This document shows, one piece after another, positions 36,894-45,940 of a stretch of 64,000 nucleotides of DNA (the first letter of the stretch is position 1; the number at the start of each line of letters is the position of its first letter). Below the pieces are notes generated by a model that was not told the DNA's origin, did no database searches, and was given only the letters and a program-made list of their open reading frames with translations. Made by a program: the position numbers and the translations under genes. Location: positions 1-64,000 of the forward strand of contig JAWKLG010000008.1 in assembly GCA_041392845.1 (NCBI GenBank), given 5' to 3'. The DNA comes from JAGQWW01 sp041392845. Its GTDB lineage: Bacteria; Bacteroidota; Bacteroidia; Chitinophagales; Saprospiraceae.

Positions 36894-37072
36894 TCTGTTT
36901 TATTTGAATTAATGTTCTTTTGAATATGTACAAATAAGATTAACTGATTGTTACGGACAATTTTTTTGCCAGATTCAAATCAATTATAATTTATAAAAAA
37001 TTATATTGGAAAAAAGCCGGGCAAAGGTAAGTGCTTTAGGGGTCAAAACCAAAATATTATTACTGTAAACCT

Positions 37073-37675
37073 TTAAGCTCCAGGCTCCTTTTCCTCCTTT
37101 TTTGATTCCATTTTTGCCAGGGCATCCAATTCTTCAAAAAATGCTTCACCATACTTTCTAATCAAGGCATCTTTTAAAAATTTATAAACCGGTACTTGTA
37201 ATTTTTCACCAAGTGTACAAGCCGCTTTACAAATATCCCAACGGTCATAATTCAATGCCTCAAATGACACTACCTCATTTTTTCTGATCCTGATAGGGTA
37301 GAGGTGGCAGGATATAGGTTTTTTAAAATCAGTTTTCCCATCGAGCCAGGCCTGTTCTATGCCACATTTGGCTATCCCTTTTTCATCATAAATCATATAA
37401 GCACATGGACCATTGTCCACGAGCGTAGTTGCATACTGCTCTTCATCCTCTTCAAGTACATAGGCGCCCTGCTCCTCAATTGCCTTTTTCCCCTTTTCAG
37501 TTAAATAAGGCTTTAGAATATGTTGGATGGAATCCAAAACTTCCAGTTCCTCTTTTTCTAATGGAGCTCCATAGTCACCTTCCCAACAGCATGCTCCTTT
37601 GCATGCATGCAGATCACATACAAAGGTTTCTTTTACGACATCATCGCTAATTAGTTTGCCTTGAACAACAAACAT
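37073..37675 (-). CDS. DUF3109 family cysteine-rich protein
   Basis: 200 residues, no signal peptide. Conserved cysteines form the family pattern: CDLHACKGACCWEGD near the N-terminus, GPCAYMIYDEKGIAKCGIE in the middle, KPISCHLYP, and WDICKAACTLGE. This resembles metal (zinc or iron-sulfur) cluster proteins. The family is widespread in Bacteroidota, often as a single gene, and no function is established. The end is a charged Lys/Glu tail. It stands alone between the PpiD-like gene and the DUF389 gene, all on the minus strand. Confidence 0.85.
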   Translation of the reverse strand: MFVVQGKLISDDVVKETFVCDLHACKGACCWEGDYGAPLEKEELEVLDSIQHILKPYLTEKGKKAIEEQGAYVLEEDEEQYATTLVDNGPCAYMIYDEKGIAKCGIEQAWLDGKTDFKKPISCHLYPIRIRKNEVVSFEALNYDRWDICKAACTLGEKLQVPVYKFLKDALIRKYGEAFFEELDALAKMESKKEEKEPGA

Positions 37676-37753
37676 TTGTTACTTTTTTAAATTTGAAGCG
37701 CAAAAGTAGAAGATTTTTTTACCAAAACCCTTTTAAAATAAAGTATTAACGAC

Positions 37754-39133
37754 TTATTCAAGAACAACTTTTAGTTTGTCTCTTTTCGTTCTGGCAATAA
37801 GGTATTTTTCAATTTTCTGAATTTCTGATTTGGAAGGTCGTCGTTTAAAATTCAAATAGGCCATCAACATGGTATCTGCTTTTAAGGAATCAGCTTGCAC
37901 CAAAACAGATTCATTCAGGGAAAATGATTCCAATTCTGGATTCATAGCTTTAATTTCTGCAGTTATATCACCTGACTTGTTTTCTATTCCTTTTAGTTGA
38001 ATAATCTCCTTTTTTAAAAAGGCAATTTCTTCTTCCTTGGTTTTCAATTGCTCGGCATTTTTTTGATATAAATCCTCAATGATTCCGGATTTGATATTTT
38101 CATTTACAGCTTCTAAATCGATGCCCTCTCCATTATATCCCTGATTCACAATTAATTGAGTTCCTTCCAATCCATAATCGACAAGTTTCTTTTTCGCTTC
38201 AGCCAATCTTTCATCTTCAATTCTTTCTCCATACAAAGTAACTTCAATCGTATTTTCTTCACCATTCCATTCTGTATTTCTATCAATTATTTTACAGCCT
38301 GAGAAATCCATTTCCATATTTAAAAAATTGTTTACACGTTGTTCAAAAATTGATTTCTGAACAACTCTATAAGCGGTAATGGTGCTAGGAATGATGAAAA
38401 TGATGACAAAAAAGAGAATGTATCGTTTTACTTTCCGCTCTCTTTCTTCTGTTTCAAACTGTTTTAACCTAAACCCGAGAAACCTGACAATTAAATAGGT
38501 AGCAAGGCTGATAAAAACACCATTTATAAAAAATAAATAGATGGCACCAAAAAAGTAATTCCACCTTCCGGTTGCGATGGCAAACCCCGCAGTACAAAGG
38601 GGTGGCATCAAGGCTGTTGCAATCGCAACACCAGGTATGGCATTGCTTTTTTCCTTCCTTGAACCGGCAACAATTCCAGCCAAACCACCAAAGAATGCAA
38701 TCAATACATCCCAAAGAGTCGGGCTGGTTCTAGCCAGCAATTCAGATTGTACATCATTTAAAGGAGAAATGGTGAAATAAATTGCAGAGGTAGCAATAGA
38801 TATGGCTACGGCTACTCCAAGATTTTTCAATGCCTTTAAAATCAGGTCAAAATCATTAATTCCGATACCAAGACCGACCCCCATGATTGGCCCCATCAAA
38901 GGAGAAATTAACATGGCTCCGATAATAACAGCTGTGGAGTTGACATTCAACCCAACAGAGGCAACCATGATGGCAAAAATCAAAATCCATAGATTGGTTC
39001 CCCTAAAAATCATGGAACGTTGGATCTCCGCAATGGTATCAGCCTCGTGGGCTTTGTCATCATTTAGATTAAACCTGTCTCGAAGAAACATTCTGGTAGC
39101 ACGCCATAAAACTGCTGGAGTAGGGGCTTTCAT
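37754..39133 (-). CDS. DUF389 (TIGR00341-type) membrane protein
   Basis: Inner-membrane protein of unknown role. The N-terminal half (about 45-245) has six or so hydrophobic segments with the conserved family stretches ASVGLNVNSTAVIIGAMLISPLMGPI and GVAIATALMPPLCTAG, where polar and proline residues sit inside helices as in transporters. The C-terminal half (about 260-459) is soluble and mixed alpha/beta, with a coiled-coil-like stretch near 360-390 (KTKEEEIAFLKKEIIQLK). The family is common in bacteria; transport is suspected but not shown. No operon partner can be named. Confidence 0.85.
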   Translation of the reverse strand: MKAPTPAVLWRATRMFLRDRFNLNDDKAHEADTIAEIQRSMIFRGTNLWILIFAIMVASVGLNVNSTAVIIGAMLISPLMGPIMGVGLGIGINDFDLILKALKNLGVAVAISIATSAIYFTISPLNDVQSELLARTSPTLWDVLIAFFGGLAGIVAGSRKEKSNAIPGVAIATALMPPLCTAGFAIATGRWNYFFGAIYLFFINGVFISLATYLIVRFLGFRLKQFETEERERKVKRYILFFVIIFIIPSTITAYRVVQKSIFEQRVNNFLNMEMDFSGCKIIDRNTEWNGEENTIEVTLYGERIEDERLAEAKKKLVDYGLEGTQLIVNQGYNGEGIDLEAVNENIKSGIIEDLYQKNAEQLKTKEEEIAFLKKEIIQLKGIENKSGDITAEIKAMNPELESFSLNESVLVQADSLKADTMLMAYLNFKRRPSKSEIQKIEKYLIARTKRDKLKVVLE

Positions 39134-39203
39134 ATGAAAATGATTAATGAGAGGGGAAAATTAGCAAAAATTTGTCTTTGAAAAAGGACAGGGACCAAGA
39201 GGC

Positions 39204-39236
39204 AAAAAAAAAGCCGGATCCGATTACGGATCCGGC
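39204..39236 (-). terminator. Terminator of the metalloprotease gene
   Basis: Perfect 10-bp stem GCCGGATCCG / CGGATCCGGC (39213-39222, 39227-39236) with an ATTA loop; on the minus strand it is followed by nine T residues. Very strong intrinsic terminator, 24 bp past the stop codon at 39261. Confidence 0.92.
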
Positions 39237-39260
39237 CAGGATTTATTTTAAAATTCAATC

Positions 39261-39791
39261 TTAATGAACTTGAATTTTTCTATATACTGCCTGGTTTCCA
39301 GAGCGAATTTGAAGGATATAAACTCCACTGCTTAAATTAAGGTGGTTAAATTCTTTATTCAAATTGCCGCTTCTGAAGCCAACTTTTTCATTATGAATTA
39401 TTTGGCCCAGGTTATTCATCAGTTTAAAATCTACAAATTCACTTGCATTGCCATTCATCCTTACTACAAATTGTCCATTATTTGGATTCGGGAAGATATC
39501 CAATGACTCAAGGAAAGCAAGATTATCTGTACTGATGATGATAATAACGACTTCTTCTGTTTTGGTCTCTGTGCCACAAGAATTCGTAACACTAAGCGTA
39601 ACAGTGTAGGTGCCGCTGGATGCATAAGTATGCTCAGGAGACTCTTCATTGCTGGTTTCTCCATCACCAAAATCCCAGGAATAAGTTACTGCACCGCTAG
39701 AAGTATTGCTAAATGTAACGGTAGCATCCATAATGCTGCTTGTAAAATCTGCTACTGGTGCAGCTTCTGCAATGATGAATGCTGTTTGCAT
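39261..39791 (-). CDS. C-terminal piece of the metalloprotease: last PKD and T9SS type A sorting domain
   Basis: The ATG-led piece starts at 39791, but the frame is open back to about 39946 and continues the last FPGG-type PKD domain. It contains one WDFGDG-type PKD domain (ending CGTETKTEEVVI) and then LDIFPNPNNGQFVV...VYILQIRSGNQAVYRKIQVH, the type A (TIGR04183) sorting signal of type IX secretion cargo. The signal is what would direct the protease to the surface, so the frameshift upstream would abolish export if real. Confidence 0.85.
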   Translation of the reverse strand: MQTAFIIAEAAPVADFTSSIMDATVTFSNTSSGAVTYSWDFGDGETSNEESPEHTYASSGTYTVTLSVTNSCGTETKTEEVVIIIISTDNLAFLESLDIFPNPNNGQFVVRMNGNASEFVDFKLMNNLGQIIHNEKVGFRSGNLNKEFNHLNLSSGVYILQIRSGNQAVYRKIQVH

Positions 39792-42700
39792 TACCTGGTT
39801 GGTACCAAAGCTATTGGTAACTTCCAGACTAACACCATAAGTGCCAGGAGTATCATAGGTAACCGAAGGATTTTGATCCGTTGATGTAGCTGGATTTCCA
39901 CCAGGGAAAGTCCATTTCCATACAGTAGGGTTGCCAGTTGAAGCATCCCGTAAAGTTTACGGTACCAGGAGCACAGAATCTTCTTACGTCCGTATCAAAG
40001 CCTGCAGCAGAAACAGAACCGTTGATAGAAATTACCTGGCTAAAGGTTTCAGTTCCACAAGCATTCTCCACAGTTAATGTAACTGTATAATCTCCATTTC
40101 CCGGGAACACGTGTACTCCGGGATCCTGCATGTTGGAAGTAGTTCCATCTCCGAAATCCCAGGTGTAGCTTGTTCCTCCTGTTGAATTATTATTAAAAGA
40201 AGCAGAAGCATCTGTAAGGTTGAAATCAAAAGATGCAGAAGGCGCAGAACCAACTGTGATGAAAGAACTTTGACTATAAGTGTTATCACCCACAGTGTTA
40301 GTAGCAGTCAGGCTAACATCATAAGTGCCTGGATTGTCATATACTACTACCGGATTTTCTTCTGTAGAGCTTGAAGGATTTCCACCAGGGAAAGACCATT
40401 GGTATGAGGTCGCATTAGCTGAAGACTGATTATTAAACTGAACCGTGAATGGTGCACAACCTGTCTGACTATTCACATCGAATAATGCCACTGGAGCAGC
40501 AGTTGCAATTGCAATATTTTGTGTGTAAGTCGTTGTACCGCAATCATTGGTCGCTGTAAGTGTCACAGTGTACACACCATCCATTCCATAGGTATGGCTT
40601 GGATTTGGATCAGTGCTTGTATTTCCATCCCCAAAGTCCCAAACATAAGAATCTGCATTTGCACTAAGGTTGGTAAAATCAACATTTGCCAAATCAACCA
40701 TTGAAGTGAAATTCGTGGTTGGGATTGGATTAACTGTAATGTAATTGGTGAAGGTTACGGTATCGCTAAATTGAGCATTGCTGGCTATCAGTTCCACGGT
40801 ATAAGTACCTGCAGCAGCATATTCAACTACAGGATTTTCATCCGTTGATGTAGTTGGATTTCCACCAGGGAAAGACCACTGGTAAGTAGCAGCATTTGCT
40901 GAGGACTGATTGTTGAAGGTAACCATAAATGGTTCACATCCAACAGTGCTACCTGCGCCAAATCCAGCTGTTGGTGGAGTAACAATCTCAACGTTTTGGG
41001 TACTGGTATTGGTACCACAGCCATTTTCAGTAGTCAAAGTAACTGTATAGGTACCATCCATAGCATAAGTATGGCTAGGATTTTCATCAGTACTAGTTTG
41101 ACCGTCTCCAAAGTCCCAACTGTATGAATCTGCACCTGTTGAAGAATTTGAGAAATCAACAGAAGACATATTTATAGTTGTTCCAAAATCAGCAGTTGGA
41201 GTTGTAGAAACATTGATATATTCCGTAAAACTAACTGTATCTGATCCGGCTGTATTTGTAACGATAAGTGTTACATCATAACTACCAGGAGAATTGTACT
41301 CAACTACCGGATTTTCATCGGTGGAGGTCATTGGATTACCACCTTCGAAAGTCCAGTTAAATGAAACTGCATTTGAAGAGCTGCTATTTGCATAACTTAC
41401 TGTGTAAGGCGCACATCCTGAAGTTCCATTTGGCATGAAACCGGCAGATGGTGGAGTAACGATAGTGATGGTTTCCGTAGTTACGTTTGTTCCACAAGCA
41501 TTGGTAGTTGTCAACGTAACAGTGTAAGTGCCATCTTGTGCATAAGTATGAACAGGATTTACTTCAGTACTAGAGTTGCCATCTCCAAAATCCCAACTAT
41601 AGTCAATTGCACCATTTGAAGCATTGGTAAAGCTCACCTGAGCAAGATTTACATTGGATGTGAATTGTGCAACCGGTTCAGTTCCAACTGTTATCAATCC
41701 GGTTTTTGTTTGAATATCATTACCTGCAGAATTGCTTACTGTAAGTACAACATCATACGTTCCGGCATTATTAAATACTACGGTAGGGTTCTGATCATTT
41801 GAAGTTGCCGGATTTCCACCGGTGAAAGACCAAGACCAACTGGTTACATTCGAAGATGACAAATCAGTGAAGTCCACTGAAAAAGGTGCACATCCATCAT
41901 TATTGGAAACAGAAAACTCCGCTGTTGGAAGGGTTACTATCACTACAGATTCTGTAGTTGTAGTGGTTCCACAAAGATTGCTCGTTTCAAGGGTAACGGT
42001 ATACGTTCCATCTGTTGCATAAGTGTGGGTAGGGTCAGATAAAGTACTGGTATTGCCATCACCAAAATCCCATGCGAAACTGGTTCCGCCTACAGAATTA
42101 TTGCTGAAGCTTACCTCAGTAAAATTAGCAATGCTAGAGGTAAAGGCACTGGTCGGAACATCCGACACCATTATATAGTCATCTAAAGTAATCGTGTCAC
42201 GCCCATTTGCATTCGCTACTATGAGGCTTACGCTATATAAGCCTGTTGCATCATAAGTAACTGTAGGATTCTCGTCAGAAGAAGTAGCGGGCAAACCACC
42301 GGGGAAAGACCAATAGAATGTATCGGCATTTACAGAGGAAAGATTGGTGAAATTGGCATCAAAGGACACACATCCTGACGTTACATCTGCTTCGAAACTT
42401 GCGACCGGAATGGTGGAAATATTGATCCTTTTGATAAGGGTATCAGTTCCACAATCGTTAAAGGTTACTTGCATTACATTATAATCTCCATCCTGGCCAT
42501 AAATATGAACCGGATTTTCGATTATAGTGTCTGAGGTAGTACCATCACCAAAATCCCAGAACAAACTATCCCAACCTACGGCTCCACTAAAGAAGAATGC
42601 CGTATCAATATTGGTAGTATCTGTAAAGAACGCATCAACTGTTTCACCAACAGTAACAGCATCTGTAAACACAAAAGTATCCCTGTATTGACTATTGTAG

Positions 42701-43370
42701 GCAATTAAGGTTACATCATATGTTCCTGCAGTTTGGTATTCGATTTCAGGATTTATGCTGAATGACACGTTCGGCGTTCCTCCGGGAAACTTCCATTCAA
42801 ATCCACTTACGTTTCTGGTAGATAAATTCTCAAACTGAACCGTTAATGGAACACATCCCGCACTATTATCCATTCTGAATCCAGCTGTAGGAGGAGTTAC
42901 AATGGTAACTACGGATGTAATTTCATCCGTACCACATGAATTTGAAACTTCAAGGGTGACAAAATAAACACCATCATTTACATAAACATGCTGGGGATCT
43001 CTTTGTGTACTTGTGGTTCCATCACCAAAATCCCAAAAATAATTATTGGCATACAAACTTTGATTCAAGAACTGAACTACATTCAGGTTGACGTTGGAAG
43101 TAAAAACTGCAATAGGGTCGTTTTCAACTGCTACAAAAGCAGGCAAAGTAAGGGTATTGGAACCCGCAGAATTTGTTACTGTTAATGTTACGCTGTAAAA
43201 ACCAGGTGTAGAATACGATACTACCGGATTCGGATTGGTTGAGGTAGCAGGTGTACCACCTGGAAAACTCCAACTATAGGATGAAGGGTTGTTTGCACTT
43301 TGATCAACAAACTGAACTGATTCACCCGGACAAATTGGGTTGATATGGGTCGATGAAAAGTTAGCAACAG
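39540..43370 (-). repeat. Eight tandem A/B pairs of PKD domains
   Basis: Two kinds of PKD domain alternate strictly. The A type has a Cys-x-P opening and W-x-F-P-G-G-x-P. The B type has FTS, then WDFGDG-x-(T/S)-S, and ends in C-G-T. Eight of each are seen (the last A type is split by the frameshift), a pair being about 160-170 residues. This suggests expansion by duplication of a two-domain unit, with later divergence. Confidence 0.85.
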
Positions 43371-44208
43371 GTGGTAATACCGGAGGTCCGCAACTAGTGA
43401 AACATCCCCCTTGATTGATTCTGTTTTGTACCAGCCCGTTGATTGCATTTTGAGATTGACCTGACCATGTATTTGATCCATTTACAGCAGGAGCCATAAT
43501 AAATGGTGCACCCGAAGCATCGTGTCCGGAACCAAAGTTGTGACCCAACTCATGTGCTTGCAAAACCCTCAAAGAGTTTGCATTTGATGTAAAGTCCTGA
43601 CAAACATGGTATCGGCTATTGTTGCAAATTGCACTCAACCAAGCGATTCCAACGGTTGATCCTGCTAAGTTTCTGTTGGTCCATAATCCGGCAACAGCGT
43701 AGTTAGTGGTACCAAAACCTCCGCCATTTCCCCAACCTGTAAAGGAACCCAAAAGTGTTCCGGCATCGGTTGAAGTGGTCCATGGATCACAGGTAGAACA
43801 ACTTGAAACCCAGGCAGAACCTGCAACCAAAATCAGTTGGTGGTTAAATTCATCATCATAATTGGAAGCTACGTTATTTAATACTCCAATTACTTTTCCG
43901 GTAGCACCTGCAGCGCCAAAGTACTTTTGATTCATTGACCAGTCAGCTGCAAGGCGGACATTTACGATATAACAGCCCATGGAGCGTTGAGCCTCCTGCA
44001 TTACTTCGTCATCAATCCAATCTTCTGCAAGGTCATGAGATTCGATTGCTCCACAAGTTTTACCTTCTACCTTTTTTACATCCTTTTCGTCGTACACTAC
44101 AAACAAATCCTGGGGTGCATCCTGGATGAAGTACCACAGCGGTTCGATGTAATAGGTGGATTGGTTATTTTCATAAAAACCATAGATAATTTGGTCATCT
44201 ACAGTCAA
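39853..44208 (-). CDS. Main piece of the metalloprotease: M12-type catalytic domain and PKD array
   Basis: 1451 residues from the first ATG after the second frame break; the true frame continues upstream (YSPEGKNVR). The catalytic domain (about 60-265) has the zinc motif HELGHNFGSGHD near residue 218 and a following Met-turn-like FIMAP, the metzincin signature of reprolysin-type proteases that Bacteroidota export by type IX secretion. Paired cysteines surround the site. From about 280 the alternating PKD array begins. The last ~40 residues (after VNFTG) are out of frame. No signal peptide belongs to this piece; it is on the upstream fragment. Confidence 0.88.
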   Translation of the reverse strand: MTVDDQIIYGFYENNQSTYYIEPLWYFIQDAPQDLFVVYDEKDVKKVEGKTCGAIESHDLAEDWIDDEVMQEAQRSMGCYIVNVRLAADWSMNQKYFGAAGATGKVIGVLNNVASNYDDEFNHQLILVAGSAWVSSCSTCDPWTTSTDAGTLLGSFTGWGNGGGFGTTNYAVAGLWTNRNLAGSTVGIAWLSAICNNSRYHVCQDFTSNANSLRVLQAHELGHNFGSGHDASGAPFIMAPAVNGSNTWSGQSQNAINGLVQNRINQGGCFTSCGPPVLPPVANFSSTHINPICPGESVQFVDQSANNPSSYSWSFPGGTPATSTNPNPVVSYSTPGFYSVTLTVTNSAGSNTLTLPAFVAVENDPIAVFTSNVNLNVVQFLNQSLYANNYFWDFGDGTTSTQRDPQHVYVNDGVYFVTLEVSNSCGTDEITSVVTIVTPPTAGFRMDNSAGCVPLTVQFENLSTRNVSGFEWKFPGGTPNVSFSINPEIEYQTAGTYDVTLIAYNSQYRDTFVFTDAVTVGETVDAFFTDTTNIDTAFFFSGAVGWDSLFWDFGDGTTSDTIIENPVHIYGQDGDYNVMQVTFNDCGTDTLIKRINISTIPVASFEADVTSGCVSFDANFTNLSSVNADTFYWSFPGGLPATSSDENPTVTYDATGLYSVSLIVANANGRDTITLDDYIMVSDVPTSAFTSSIANFTEVSFSNNSVGGTSFAWDFGDGNTSTLSDPTHTYATDGTYTVTLETSNLCGTTTTTESVVIVTLPTAEFSVSNNDGCAPFSVDFTDLSSSNVTSWSWSFTGGNPATSNDQNPTVVFNNAGTYDVVLTVSNSAGNDIQTKTGLITVGTEPVAQFTSNVNLAQVSFTNASNGAIDYSWDFGDGNSSTEVNPVHTYAQDGTYTVTLTTTNACGTNVTTETITIVTPPSAGFMPNGTSGCAPYTVSYANSSSSNAVSFNWTFEGGNPMTSTDENPVVEYNSPGSYDVTLIVTNTAGSDTVSFTEYINVSTTPTADFGTTINMSSVDFSNSSTGADSYSWDFGDGQTSTDENPSHTYAMDGTYTVTLTTENGCGTNTSTQNVEIVTPPTAGFGAGSTVGCEPFMVTFNNQSSANAATYQWSFPGGNPTTSTDENPVVEYAAAGTYTVELIASNAQFSDTVTFTNYITVNPIPTTNFTSMVDLANVDFTNLSANADSYVWDFGDGNTSTDPNPSHTYGMDGVYTVTLTATNDCGTTTYTQNIAIATAAPVALFDVNSQTGCAPFTVQFNNQSSANATSYQWSFPGGNPSSSTEENPVVVYDNPGTYDVSLTATNTVGDNTYSQSSFITVGSAPSASFDFNLTDASASFNNNSTGGTSYTWDFGDGTTSNMQDPGVHVFPGNGDYTVTLTVENACGTETFSQVISINGSVSAAGFDTDVRRFCAPGTVNFTGCFNWQPYCMEMDFPWWKSSYINGSKSFGYL

Positions 44209-44325
44209 TCTTACATTTTTTCCTTCAGGAGAATACCCTTTATAAGTTTATAATTTCCCCCTTTTGGAACGCTGATAGTTCCATTTTCGGTTCTTATCTT
44301 TGTTTCAAAATCCTCACTACGAATT

Positions 44326-44601
44326 TCATTCGGAGTCGCCTACCGTCCACTCGTACTGGTTTCCAAGCTCAAATTCAAATTGAATATTTTCACCAGACTT
44401 TCTGATGAAGGATTTGAATGAGGTCTGGTCAATTTGATACACATTGAAATGATTGAACTGTTCATTCAATTCCTGTGCATTAGCATAGTCATAAACCGCT
44501 TTTCCCGGAATTGACTTTAATTGCCCAAAGGAAAAATTCGCAATAAAAATCGCGAAAGTTAGACTGAGAAAATACCTGATGGGTAAACGTCTCATATACA
44601 T
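44326..44601 (-). CDS. N-terminal piece of the metalloprotease: signal peptide and propeptide start
   Basis: 91 residues beginning with a signal peptide (ends near NFSFGQ, residue 27). The following segment (NVYQIDQTSFKSFIRK; FELGNQYEWTV) looks like the start of the propeptide of Bacteroidota reprolysin-type proteases. It stops at a TGA directly after the first frame break. One base less, and the reading goes on TPNEIRSEDFETKIRTENG to the second break. The start at 44601 is preceded by a 255-bp spacer to the divergent lipoprotein gene. Confidence 0.75.
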   Translation of the reverse strand: MYMRRLPIRYFLSLTFAIFIANFSFGQLKSIPGKAVYDYANAQELNEQFNHFNVYQIDQTSFKSFIRKSGENIQFEFELGNQYEWTVGDSE

Positions 44602-44856
44602 TGAACTGTTTTAAATGGATAAATTAAATATCAAATACCAGTACCCAAAGGGGACACTGGTTAAATCTTTTTTCAATAAAGGGTAAATTGGGTTTTGAGG
44701 CTGGGAATTGAGCGCCACAAATTTCGTTTTTTATTCCTATACCACAAAAATATTTTGGTAAAGTTCGTGACATGGTAATTGGCTTCTGAGCAAAAAGGAT
44801 TCACACGACTATAATTTCAAATAACTGAAAAGATACAGATCGAAAAAATTATTTAT

Positions 44857-45918
44857 ATGAAATTCGAAAAAATTGTAACAATTCTGACACTGTTCTCCCT
44901 TCTCAACTCTTGTATTACATACGAAGGTGAGCCAAATCCTGGATCAGTAGAAGAGAAAAAATGGGAAAAAGTTCCAATTTCTTTTGAAAGACTTATCCTG
45001 GAAACGAGAGCAACTCCTTTTTATCTTATGGCTATTACTGACAATCAATTTTTTCGAATAGGTACTGAAAATGAGATTTTAGAAAAAAGAATTCTCGACG
45101 TCGAAAATGGAGTGTACGGGAAACCCTGTCTTGCCGATAATCTTTTTGTTCGGTTGACCAAAGATGATGATGGCAGATTTCAGTTGGAATTTCATTTGGT
45201 GAAAAATAGTGCAGAGGTTTTGCAAAAATCTATCGAAGAACTTGCCGGTGAACAAAATGAAGTAGTTCAACCGGACTATTTTGCGAGAAATATTGGTGCT
45301 TTTAACCAGGACGGAAGCAGATTTATCTTACCCACCGTTACCTTTCCAAATTTCCATTACACTTTCTTCATTTTTGATGTCAGACTGGACGCCACAACTT
45401 TTCATTTTGAAAAAGTAGAAACTGTAAACAGAGTGGACATCCCGGAACTCTCTTCTGAATTTAATAATATTGGAACAATCAGGTCCTTAGGTTCAGATTT
45501 TTACATTGCTGCCAAGGATGGAGGTTTTAAAATTGATAAAGATGGGGAATACACAATGATATCCTCTCATTGGATGAAAGACTATTTTTCAAAGGGTTCC
45601 AATTATTACGGTGTCGCTTTTGAAGATAACCTTTTTATGGAAAGTAAAAACCAGGGAAGAGATTGGGCTACAGCTCAGGAACCTAGTGAAGTAAAAGAGG
45701 TAAGTAAAGCAGGGGGATTAATATTGAGCCAATTTCTACCCGGTCATCAGTTTTCGTTGGCAAATGATTCTCTGACTACAATAAAGAAGGTTAAATTGAA
45801 TGAAGAGTTTCCAAACGACAATAATTCCTATCAATCCATCAATTATTTTTCAAACAACTTTTATTTATCTGTTGGAAAAGACCTTTATTTGTCACAAAAT
45901 ATAGTGACAGTTCAATAA
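44857..45918 (+). CDS. Hypothetical lipoprotein
   Basis: 353 residues with a lipoprotein signal (LLNSC, Cys19). The rest is strand-rich with aromatic and Asp/Gly turns, compatible with a beta-propeller or sensor-like fold, but no family is recognised. It is 22 bp upstream of the CcmC gene on the same strand and may be co-transcribed with cytochrome c biogenesis genes, though nothing in its sequence (no CXXCH) points to haem. The spacer of about 255 bp in front (44602-44856) is A+T-rich and must carry promoters for both this and the divergent protease gene. Confidence 0.65.
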   Translation: MKFEKIVTILTLFSLLNSCITYEGEPNPGSVEEKKWEKVPISFERLILETRATPFYLMAITDNQFFRIGTENEILEKRILDVENGVYGKPCLADNLFVRLTKDDDGRFQLEFHLVKNSAEVLQKSIEELAGEQNEVVQPDYFARNIGAFNQDGSRFILPTVTFPNFHYTFFIFDVRLDATTFHFEKVETVNRVDIPELSSEFNNIGTIRSLGSDFYIAAKDGGFKIDKDGEYTMISSHWMKDYFSKGSNYYGVAFEDNLFMESKNQGRDWATAQEPSEVKEVSKAGGLILSQFLPGHQFSLANDSLTTIKKVKLNEEFPNDNNSYQSINYFSNNFYLSVGKDLYLSQNIVTVQ

Positions 45919-45940
45919 AATCAGGTCTTAAATCAGAGGC

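Larger units (their letters stand above)
39261..44601 (-). pseudogene. Frame-broken secreted zinc metalloprotease with 16 PKD domains and T9SS type A sorting tail
   Basis: Read as one gene this would encode about 1779 residues: signal peptide and propeptide-like N-terminus, M12-type metalloprotease, eight pairs of PKD domains, and a T9SS sorting domain. The frame is broken at three places, each by one base. Near 44340 an extra base turns WTV-ATPNE into a stop. Near 44245-44255 a missing base restores the first frame (...YKGYSPEGKNVRLTVDDQ). Near 39946-39948 an extra G in ACGGGATG shifts the tail frame (correct reading TDASTGNPTVWKWTF). All other codons read cleanly and a perfect terminator follows. 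Either sequence errors or a recent pseudogene; the net +1 makes the corrected length divisible by three. The three open pieces are listed separately. Confidence 0.85.

Noticed and set aside
39540..43370. CRISPR or other non-coding tandem repeat
   Set aside because: The periodicity comes from coding PKD domains with diverged DNA; no short identical repeats with spacers exist.
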